From: Prolixibacteraceae bacterium
GTDB taxonomy: Bacteria; Bacteroidota; Bacteroidia; Bacteroidales; Prolixibacteraceae
Length of the DNA stretch: 5,699 nt
Direction of reading: 5' to 3'
Assembly (NCBI GenBank): GCA_009782655.1
Contig: WRIQ01000084.1
Location: 1 to 5,699 of the forward strand
Both the position numbers and the translations under genes were made by a program. How positions within the stretch are numbered: position 1 is the stretch's first letter; every line of letters begins with the position of its first letter. Under the pieces are notes generated by a model. That model made no database searches. It worked only from the letters and a program-made list of their open reading frames with translations, and was not told the DNA's origin. Below are positions 1 to 5,699 of the stretch, in pieces.

Positions 1-549
1 AATGTGGAACTTGCGCCCGAAGAGGGTGAAACCTATCGTTTCCGGGCCGAAGATTTTATGCCAAAACCGGGCATTTTCGATACGGTTTTTGTTGCATCCA
101 ATATAATAACATTGGGATTGCCCAATATCTTTATCTCAGGGCGTTTACCGCAAGATCAGGAAAATAACCTGTCAATATTCATGTACTTGCTGAAAGACGG
201 CGGGACTTTGGGGCTCTTCGACAGTTTCATGAATATTCCGGACTGGCTGTTCGAAGGTTATGAATTTGAAAATCCGAACTTCCCGCTTTATACCGGGTCC
301 AACATATACAAAGGCGATACGGTATTTCTGGCTATCAATACGTTATCGACAAAACTGATTACCTACGTGTCGAATGTGAAAACCGAACTGAACGGTCCAA
401 ATCCCATTTTCAGTGGGCCGCCGGCCAATGTGGAAACCAATATCATGTATTTGAATGACGACAACAAAGTAAAAGTTACCGGTTATTTCGGCGCTTTTTC
501 GACACGGCGGGCTTTTGTAGTTTCCGAAGATGATTATATAATCGACTGA
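1..549 (+). CDS. DUF4249 family protein, C-terminal part (5' end outside window)
   Basis: The frame is open from the first base (it begins Asn-Val-Glu-Leu-Ala) and ends at TGA 547-549, giving 182 residues. The GTG at 4 is an internal valine codon, not a believable start. The C-terminal third fits the pattern I know from DUF4249 proteins: a 'GDTVFLAINTLSTKLITYV' strand and helix, then 'NPIFSGPPANVETNI' and a closing 'VTGYFGAFSTRRA' motif near residues 158-170. DUF4249 proteins are Bacteroidota envelope proteins, usually about 280-400 residues with a lipoprotein signal, and are often encoded next to TonB-dependent receptors. Their function is unknown. The missing N-terminal part and any receptor partner would lie to the left. 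The gene converges on mscL, with 24 bases between the stop codons. The family call rests on motif memory and is fairly secure; no function can be assigned. Confidence 0.75.
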   Translation, partial: NVELAPEEGETYRFRAEDFMPKPGIFDTVFVASNIITLGLPNIFISGRLPQDQENNLSIFMYLLKDGGTLGLFDSFMNIPDWLFEGYEFENPNFPLYTGSNIYKGDTVFLAINTLSTKLITYVSNVKTELNGPNPIFSGPPANVETNIMYLNDDNKVKVTGYFGAFSTRRAFVVSEDDYIID

Positions 550-554
550 CATTT

Positions 555-582
555 CTTCGGAGCATTCCGAAAACTATTTTTT
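555..582 (+). terminator. Candidate terminator of the DUF4249 gene
   Basis: A perfect 6-bp stem (556-561 with 566-571, TTCGGA/TCCGAA) closes a 4-base loop. Five bases later comes a run of six T on the + strand (577-582), which overlaps the last codons of mscL. It sits between two converging genes, where a terminator is expected. The short stem and the gap before the T run make it only a moderate candidate. On the minus strand no T run follows the stem, so it probably does not work well for mscL. Confidence 0.45.
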
Positions 583-975
583 AGCCAGCAAATCGCGGAT
601 TTCGGAGAGCAGTTTCTCTTCCATTGTGGGTTCCGGCGGCGCGACAGAAGCAGCTTCCTCTTTTCTCCTTGCCGAGTTAATAAGTTTGACAATCAGGAAA
701 ATGGCGAGCGCAATAATTAGAAAGTCAACAATTGTGCTGATGAATGCACCGTAGTTGAGCGTCACTGCCGATGCTTCGCCTACGGCTTCTTTCATAATAA
801 CTTTCAATTCACTGAAATCGACGCCTCCCAGTAGCAATCCCACCGGTGGCATGATGACGTCGCTTACAAATGAAGAGACAATTTGTCCAAAAGCCCCTCC
901 TATTACCACACCTACGGCCAGATCCACAACATTGCCGCGCATGGCAAATTCTTTAAACTCTTTAAATAATCCCAT
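574..975 (-). CDS. mscL: Large-conductance mechanosensitive channel MscL
   Basis: MscL is a homopentameric inner-membrane channel that opens under membrane tension and releases solutes during hypo-osmotic shock. This is a complete 133-residue protein, close to the 136 of E. coli MscL, and the two align almost without gaps. The N-terminal amphipathic helix and TM1 carry the family signature '[18 protein letters not shown]' (residues 9-26), including the pore residues Leu19, Gly22 and Val23. The periplasmic loop begins after '[14 protein letters not shown]' (41-54). TM2 covers about 78-100 and is followed by the charged cluster RRKEE (103-107), an Ala/Pro linker and the C-terminal bundle helix '[12 protein letters not shown]' (119-130). 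Position 31, Lys in E. coli, is Gln here. The ATG at 973-975 is fixed by alignment with the E. coli N-terminus. Upstream sequence is A-rich with no Shine-Dalgarno motif, as is usual in Bacteroidota. It lies 157 bases downstream of the macroglobulin gene, same strand, probably with its own promoter. Confidence 0.97.
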   Translation of the reverse strand: MGLFKEFKEFAMRGNVVDLAVGVVIGGAFGQIVSSFVSDVIMPPVGLLLGGVDFSELKVIMKEAVGEASAVTLNYGAFISTIVDFLIIALAIFLIVKLINSARRKEEAASVAPPEPTMEEKLLSEIRDLLAKK

Positions 976-1038
976 TTCTGTATGTATTTAGTTTTTTATA
1001 AAAAAATATTTCCAACAGAGAAACCATGAAAAATAAAC

Positions 1039-1048
1039 GTTTCGAAAC
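1039..1048. repeat. 10-bp perfect palindrome in the mscL leader
   Basis: GTTTCGAAAC is a perfect inverted repeat. It overlaps a second 8-bp palindrome, AAACGTTT, at 1035-1042. Both lie just downstream of the -7-like box for mscL, close to the predicted transcription start. An operator-like site is possible, but short palindromes in AT-rich leaders arise by chance and there is no second copy to compare. Confidence 0.3.
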
Positions 1049-1055
1049 ACAATTG

Positions 1056-1063
1056 CAAATCTA
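1056..1063 (-). promoter_or_regulatory. Candidate -7 promoter element for mscL (Bacteroidota type)
   Basis: Read on the minus strand the sequence is TAGATTTG, an exact match to the TAnnTTTG -7 consensus used by the primary sigma factor of Bacteroidota. It would start transcription near 1049 and give a leader of roughly 75 bases before the mscL ATG. No convincing TTG-type -33 element is seen at the usual distance, where the sequence instead forms part of the upstream hairpin. This is a plausible but unproven promoter. Confidence 0.45.
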
Positions 1064-1121
1064 AAAAAAACGATGACAGGGCGTATATCCGTAACGATAA
1101 ATCATCGCGACGGACACACGC
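1063..1121 (-). terminator. Hairpin and T8 run: likely terminator of the macroglobulin gene
   Basis: Read on the minus strand, a 12-bp stem with two G-U pairs (1121-1110 with 1092-1081) encloses an inner 4-bp stem around a 5-base loop. Ten bases further on comes a run of eight T (1070-1063). A second, competing pairing is possible: CGATGA (1107-1102) with TCATCG (1076-1071), which ends directly at the T run as in an intrinsic terminator. It begins 12 bases after the macroglobulin stop codon. Either fold would limit read-through into mscL. The long loop of the second fold, and the gap after the first, keep the call moderate. Confidence 0.55.
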
Positions 1122-1132
1122 TCATTATTATC

Positions 1133-4100
1133 TTATTCAGCATCAATCACATCGACCCACATACTTTTTGTGCGTGCATAGATGCTGTTGTCGTACATAT
1201 CTTCGCAGATAACCGGCGGCATATAGAAATGTCCTTTGTAGGAGGCATTCAGGTCTATTCTGAATGTGCGGCTTTTGCCTGCCGACAGCGAGAAATAAGT
1301 GTAAACCCTGTCGTCGCGGATATCCTGATATTCGAACATTTTTGCTTCATTCTCCGGAATATCTCCCAAACGGCGGTTCAGAATTTCCCATCCCGACGGG
1401 AAAACCGTCGATAATGCCAAATTCTGATAAGTTCTGTGTCCGGTATTGACAACCTGAACAAACATATAAAGATCGGTACTCTGTTTCAGCGATGCCGGAT
1501 TGATTTCATTTTGGCCTCCAATATCATCGGAATAATACACCGATATTTTCAGGTTTTTGCTTTCGGGTTCCAGATTGTCTTCAAAAGGAATGCCCCGCGC
1601 CACCAAACGCGTGAACAGTTCAATGCTCCCGTTATTTTCGACAGTGGCTTTTGTATTGCCATTTTTATCGATTTTCACCGGAACTTTCAATATGGGCATA
1701 TCGGAACGAAAGCGCTCTTTTTCAATACTTCCTGAAACGGTGACGTCGATATTTCCCGATCCTGTGCTGTTTTCGAAAAAGCGCGACATGGCATAGAAAA
1801 TCCAAGCTGCTGTTTGTGTGCTGAGCCACTCCATTTTGTTGACCTCGGTGGCCATTTCTCTCAGCAGCGGAAATGCTTTTTCATTCTCTTTCAATAGAAT
1901 CAGCGTTTCGAGTATCATGGCTCTGTCGCGCAGCGAACTTCCAAATGTTTCGCCATAATAATCATATTTCTGCGATTCAGGAATGGTAGTTCCTATGAGT
2001 TGCTGCGCCGCCGCCAATTGTCCCGTCAGGGCATAGGCCGCCGCCAACCTCCATTTAGCCTGCGGATAATTGCCCACTTCCTCGCGCAGTTTGTTCATCA
2101 ATCCCTGTTCAGGTTCGCCGGCAAGCGCCAATGTGTAAAGGCGGTAAGCCTGCGTTAATGTTTCGTCGCTACTGACATAGCTTTCAGAATTTCCCGCGGG
2201 CATTTTCCAAGCGCGGGCTGCCGATTTTTGATAAGAAACCCATTTCCGTTTAAGTCCGGAGGGCAACGTGTAGCCTTTCTGTTCGGCAAGCATCATAAAA
2301 TGTCCGCCGTAGCATGTTCCCCAGTTGTTGGCGTAGTTTTGCCCCGGCCAGTATGACAATCCGCCGTTGGAAATTTGCATGGTGTTTAACCGCTGGAGGC
2401 CGGCCCTGACATTTTCCTCCGTCCGCGTTTTTTCTTTTGGCGTGAGTTTAATCAGCTTGTCGAGAAATAGTTGAGCAAATGCACCCGAAGTAGTTTGTTC
2501 GACACAGCCGTGCGGATATTGAATCAGGTATTGCAGATTCTTTTCGAGATTCAATCCCGGAAATGTACTCAATTCAACATAAGCCTCACTGGTTTCGTCG
2601 AATCCGGGAACGGAGAGTTCCGCCTCCCACGGTTGGCCGGCAGCTATGAACTTGCTTTTCTCCACGGTAACCGACAGATTGGGATTCCGCACATCTATTT
2701 CGATGTTGTAAGTTGCTGTTTCTTTTCCGCTTTTGGCGGTAATCTTCACCGTACCGATGCCGGTTTTCGCCGACGTTTTCAGCTTGAAATAGATTACTTT
2801 ATCGCCGATTTCATTGAAGCTGATGTTTTGGGATTTTCCGCCTGCCACGGAGAACAAATCGTTGGTTTCCACTTCTACCGATACATTCTTCACTTTGTCC
2901 TGCATGGCGAAAACCGTAACCGGCAAATCCATTTCTTCGTTGGGCGAAGCCATGCGGGGCAGCGTTGCCAGCACCATCACCGGCATGCGCACTTTCACAT
3001 CTTTCGACGTGTTGCCGTATGCGCCCTGATTTCCGGCAATTACCATTGCACGCACCGAACCTACATAATTGGGCATTTTGAAGGAGTGTGTCTGGCTGCC
3101 TTTCTGAAGCGTGAAAGGCCCTGCATACATCACCACCGGCTCGAAGCGGTTGGCTTGTTTCTTACCCTGATTGGCCATGTCGCCGTCGCCGCCCACGGCA
3201 AAGGCTTTTTCCATGCGGGCGCCGTAAGCTCCTGCAACAAAGTTGTATAAGTCGTATGTTTTTACACCCAGCGCCTCACGAACATAAAAACTTTTGTGTG
3301 GATCGGGTGTTTTGAAATTGGTCAAATCCAGCAGGCCTTCATCAACAATGGCAATGGTATAGGTCATTGGGCGTCCGTCTTTTTCCTTTATTTTGACGGA
3401 AAATTCCTTGTTGGGTTCCAACTCGTCGGACATCGATATTTCAGGTTTCAGAATGGTTTTCGAGTCTTCCACATCAACGCCGACCACACCGTACATACGT
3501 ATGGGTGCATCGTTTTCCGTGGTTCCGTATGGCTGAATCAGCGAAACATGGATGTAGAGAGTTGGCGCCATTCCTTCTTTAACCTGAACATCGAAAACGG
3601 TTTCATTCTCAGAAGTTTCGACCCAGTATATCTCTTTCACTTCCTTGCCGTCTTCGAGACTCACCAATGCGCGGCCGTTTTTCGACGATGGAATCTTAAC
3701 CTTTATTTTATCGCCGATGCTGTATTTCTCCTTGTCGGTGGTGAGCGCCAGCAAGGTTGCGCCGTCGGGGAACATATCGCTTTGCCAGCCGCCCCATCGC
3801 GACATGAAGAATGTCAATCCGGCGGCGTTGCCTGTATTTGTGTCGCGGGCATAGAGGAAGTAACGCCCTGTGTCGTCCCAACTGTTGTAGGTTACGTTCA
3901 ATGTTATTTTTTGTTTCGAATCGCCCGAAACATGCCAAGTTTTCACAGGACTGTAGTGGCTGCCCGAAACATATTGAGCCAGTTGGTCGTCGCCCGATTC
4001 CCACCACCAACGCCAGCCCACTTTATAAAGGCTGACTTCTATGTTGTTCATCGGCGTTGGAGCGCCTTCAGGATTGAGCGAAACCAGTTCCACCTCATAA

Positions 4101-5699
4101 TTGGTATCGGTTTTATACCATGAACTTTCTATTTCTTGCATTTTCATCCCGATGAATTTGTTGAAGGGCGCATATTCGGCGCTTTGCATGTTTATGCTAA
4201 ATTCGCCGCCTGTTTCGTAAACGCGCGTTGTGAACCATGCTCTCATTTTTCCGTCAACGTTTTCTTCGATTTCGAAGTCGAGGGGAATATCTGCCCGGCT
4301 TTTTTCATCCAGTCTGGAATCGAAGATGGTAATTTTTGAAGGATAATATGCAACGGTAGGATTATCGAAAGTGAATTTTTCGTAGCCCTTGAAAACGGTT
4401 TTCATGGAGAACAGTTCCACCTCTACCTGCGTTTCGAGATAAGGCGAAGGCGCGCCGTGGAGCCATCCCGAAGTAAGCGTAGCGGTTTGGCGTTCGCTGT
4501 GTTTTATGATTTCGGGCAGTTTTAAATCTATTTTCAGGCGGTTGGGTTTTACAGTTTCAATTTTTATGCGGTTGCTGAAAGTTGCTCCGCCCACCTGCAC
4601 TTCGGCAGTCCAGTTTCCGGTGGGATCATCGGGATGTGTGGAAACAGGGAAATGGTAGAATCCGTTTTCGGAGGATGTGGCTACCTGACGGTTTACTTCC
4701 TGACCGCGTGCATTTATCAATTTGAATATTACCGGCGTATTGGCGGGAAAACGATCAGTGGGGTCATCGAGGATGAAGGTAAGGAGCAGCTTGTCGCCCG
4801 GACGCCAGACGCCTCTCTCGCCATATAAAAATCCTTTGACGCCTTCCTGCACGGTTTCGCCCAAAATGTTGAAATTGCTCAGCGACAGCGAAGAGCCGTC
4901 GTCGAGGCGCAGGTACCCGATTTGGTTTCCTTTGGTTACCACAGCAATATAGGGTTTGCGCTCAAGTTGAATGTGCGCTATTCCGTTCGCGTCGGTAAAA
5001 GTTTTGCCCATGGGTTGATGCTGATAGTCGAACAGGGCTACTTCCGCCCGACTTTCGGGAATGGTGGTGGAAATGTTGCTCACAACGAATGAGAATTTGT
5101 ACCCTTTGCCCTCTTTGGCGATGATTCCCAAGTTGGACGCATAGATGTTGCGCGAAACAAAACGACTGTAATTATAAAAGGATACATGGCAGGGATTGTT
5201 GCGTTCATACCAGTCGTAGCCACTGGGATAGGAATAGCTACTGTACCATCCGGGGCCATCCCAGTCGGTGTCGTTGCTTTGCCAGCCCCGAAAATTCAGG
5301 TCTCCTTCTTCGCCGCTGCAATTGTAGAGCGAATATTGCGGGCTGAAACGCAATTCGATTCTGTAAATTGCACCCTGTTCGATGGCAACATAATCTTCGA
5401 GGTTTACCTTGTAGGTTTCCCACTGGTGAAGTTTTTCGGGCTTATCGGGTTTCAATTCCACTTTTCCTGAATAAATCAGCCTGCCTACTTTTGTGAGGTC
5501 GCTGCTTCCCGTAAACTGGTTATCCTGCAAAAATTGGCGGATATTGGAAGCATGAATTTTAATAATCCGCAAGTCGACGGCATTCAGGCTCACCGCTTCG
5601 AACGGGAACAACAGTTTGCCCTGATCGGGAACAATTACGCCGTTGCCTATAAGTTCCACACCCGGCTCGAAATTGTAAAATGTAATTAAATAATTTTCG
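1133..5699 (-). CDS. Alpha-2-macroglobulin family protein with thioester, N-terminus outside window
   Basis: This is a bacterial alpha-2-macroglobulin, thought to sit at the cell envelope and trap foreign proteases: cleavage of a bait region exposes a Cys-Gln thioester that binds the attacker. The frame is open to the right edge, 1521 codons, ending at TAA 1133-1135. The GTG at 5657-5659 is internal. Numbering residues from that GTG, I see: an N-terminal MG-like region (about 1-110); a Tyr/Trp/Gly-rich loop between Cys114 and Cys157; an MG2-type domain (about 271-372, 'GERGVWRPGDKLLLTF'); further MG domains including the 'WRWWW' strand (549-553); a bait-region domain (about 635-840, 'IAIVDEGLLDLTNFKTPDP' at 769-787); an A2M/MG7 domain (about 840-935); the thioester helical domain (about 1025-1295) with 'GCVEQ' at 1051-1055 and 'GGLSYWPG' at 1099-1106; and C-terminal MG domains (about 1305-1508). 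Bacteroidota homologues are roughly 1800-2000 residues, so perhaps 300-400 residues, including any lipoprotein signal, are missing. Identity is secure; protease trapping is inferred from the family. Confidence 0.95.
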   Translation of the reverse strand, partial: ENYLITFYNFEPGVELIGNGVIVPDQGKLLFPFEAVSLNAVDLRIIKIHASNIRQFLQDNQFTGSSDLTKVGRLIYSGKVELKPDKPEKLHQWETYKVNLEDYVAIEQGAIYRIELRFSPQYSLYNCSGEEGDLNFRGWQSNDTDWDGPGWYSSYSYPSGYDWYERNNPCHVSFYNYSRFVSRNIYASNLGIIAKEGKGYKFSFVVSNISTTIPESRAEVALFDYQHQPMGKTFTDANGIAHIQLERKPYIAVVTKGNQIGYLRLDDGSSLSLSNFNILGETVQEGVKGFLYGERGVWRPGDKLLLTFILDDPTDRFPANTPVIFKLINARGQEVNRQVATSSENGFYHFPVSTHPDDPTGNWTAEVQVGGATFSNRIKIETVKPNRLKIDLKLPEIIKHSERQTATLTSGWLHGAPSPYLETQVEVELFSMKTVFKGYEKFTFDNPTVAYYPSKITIFDSRLDEKSRADIPLDFEIEENVDGKMRAWFTTRVYETGGEFSINMQSAEYAPFNKFIGMKMQEIESSWYKTDTNYEVELVSLNPEGAPTPMNNIEVSLYKVGWRWWWESGDDQLAQYVSGSHYSPVKTWHVSGDSKQKITLNVTYNSWDDTGRYFLYARDTNTGNAAGLTFFMSRWGGWQSDMFPDGATLLALTTDKEKYSIGDKIKVKIPSSKNGRALVSLEDGKEVKEIYWVETSENETVFDVQVKEGMAPTLYIHVSLIQPYGTTENDAPIRMYGVVGVDVEDSKTILKPEISMSDELEPNKEFSVKIKEKDGRPMTYTIAIVDEGLLDLTNFKTPDPHKSFYVREALGVKTYDLYNFVAGAYGARMEKAFAVGGDGDMANQGKKQANRFEPVVMYAGPFTLQKGSQTHSFKMPNYVGSVRAMVIAGNQGAYGNTSKDVKVRMPVMVLATLPRMASPNEEMDLPVTVFAMQDKVKNVSVEVETNDLFSVAGGKSQNISFNEIGDKVIYFKLKTSAKTGIGTVKITAKSGKETATYNIEIDVRNPNLSVTVEKSKFIAAGQPWEAELSVPGFDETSEAYVELSTFPGLNLEKNLQYLIQYPHGCVEQTTSGAFAQLFLDKLIKLTPKEKTRTEENVRAGLQRLNTMQISNGGLSYWPGQNYANNWGTCYGGHFMMLAEQKGYTLPSGLKRKWVSYQKSAARAWKMPAGNSESYVSSDETLTQAYRLYTLALAGEPEQGLMNKLREEVGNYPQAKWRLAAAYALTGQLAAAQQLIGTTIPESQKYDYYGETFGSSLRDRAMILETLILLKENEKAFPLLREMATEVNKMEWLSTQTAAWIFYAMSRFFENSTGSGNIDVTVSGSIEKERFRSDMPILKVPVKIDKNGNTKATVENNGSIELFTRLVARGIPFEDNLEPESKNLKISVYYSDDIGGQNEINPASLKQSTDLYMFVQVVNTGHRTYQNLALSTVFPSGWEILNRRLGDIPENEAKMFEYQDIRDDRVYTYFSLSAGKSRTFRIDLNASYKGHFYMPPVICEDMYDNSIYARTKSMWVDVIDAE
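2495..2509 (-). other. Thioester motif Gly-Cys-Val-Glu-Gln in the macroglobulin
   Basis: The codons on the minus strand encode G-C-V-E-Q (residues 1051-1055 counted from the internal GTG), preceded by 'QYPH'. In macroglobulins and complement C3/C4 the Cys and Gln side chains of CxEQ form an internal thioester that attacks the target covalently. Both residues are present: Cys is TGT at 2504-2506 and Gln is CAA at 2495-2497. The variable second position is Val here, Leu in the E. coli YfhM-type protein and Gly in animal proteins. The motif marks this as a thioester-competent type rather than the thioester-lacking type (E. coli YfaS). Confidence 0.9.
3125..3256 (-). other. Probable bait segment of the macroglobulin
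   Basis: Residues about 802-845 lie between the 'VDEGLLDLT' strand with its following helix and the A2M/MG7 domain. The stretch is rich in Gly, Ala and Asn, with scattered basic residues (Arg815, Lys818, Lys833, Lys834, Arg838), and looks flexible, for example 'FAVGGDGDMANQGKKQANRF'. In macroglobulins an exposed, poorly ordered segment at this place is the bait cut by proteases. Position and composition support the call; no cleavage site is known for this protein. Confidence 0.5.

Noticed and set aside
4..6. GTG as the start of the left-hand gene
   Set aside because: The frame is open to the window edge, and the protein would begin in the middle of the DUF4249 domain without a signal peptide, so the gene is cut by the window.
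755..991. Open + strand frame of 78 codons opposite mscL
   Set aside because: It is antisense to a clearly conserved mscL and has a Pro/Thr/Ser-rich shadow composition without any known motif.
2471..3250. Open + strand frame of 259 codons opposite the thioester and bait region
   Set aside because: Same reason: fully antisense to the macroglobulin, His/Phe/Arg-rich composition, and no motif or believable start signal.
3991..4017. Trp-rich 'WRWWWESGD' stretch as an inserted antimicrobial-like motif
   Set aside because: A similar Trp-rich strand occurs at this place in Bacteroidota macroglobulins as I remember them, and it lies inside a continuous MG domain, so it is most likely structural.
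3296..4123. Open + strand frame of 275 codons opposite the macroglobulin gene
   Set aside because: It lies wholly antisense to a confidently identified coding region. Its translation is rich in His, Phe, Cys and Val with no recognisable domain, which is typical of a frame mirrored from a codon-biased gene.
5657..5659. GTG as the start of the macroglobulin gene
   Set aside because: The frame continues through 13 more codons to the edge ('ENYLITFYNFEPG'), and the N-terminal signal and first domains expected of the family are missing.

Overview
The window looks like ordinary chromosomal DNA from a member of the Bacteroidota (Bacteroidales-like). Three things point there: a DUF4249-type protein, a family largely confined to that phylum; an alpha-2-macroglobulin of the Bacteroidota type; and A-rich leader sequence without a Shine-Dalgarno motif, together with a TAnnTTTG-type -7 box. 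These come from reading the sequence; no database was searched.

Layout. Positions 1-549 (+) hold the 3' part of a DUF4249 gene whose start lies off the left edge. Positions 550-573 are a short convergent gap with a small hairpin. Positions 574-975 (-) hold a complete mscL, the large-conductance mechanosensitive channel. Positions 976-1132 are a non-coding gap with a long hairpin, a T8 run, a candidate promoter for mscL and a short palindrome. Positions 1133-5699 (-) hold most of one very large gene for a secreted or envelope-anchored alpha-2-macroglobulin with an intact Cys-Val-Glu-Gln thioester motif. Its N-terminus lies off the right edge. Every gap between genes is shorter than 300 bases.

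How the parts relate. The macroglobulin gene and mscL lie in the same direction, but the hairpin plus T8 followed by a -7-like box suggests mscL has its own promoter. Both products act at the cell envelope: one as a putative trap for foreign proteases, the other as a release valve during hypo-osmotic shock. No direct functional link is shown. The penicillin-binding protein gene pbpC, often found beside bacterial macroglobulin genes, is not immediately downstream here. The DUF4249 gene faces the other two and probably belongs to a separate unit to the left, perhaps with a TonB-dependent receptor. I found no mobile element, RNA gene, CRISPR array or clearly new system. The most interesting items are the overlapping hairpins at the macroglobulin-mscL junction and the divergent parts of the macroglobulin itself.
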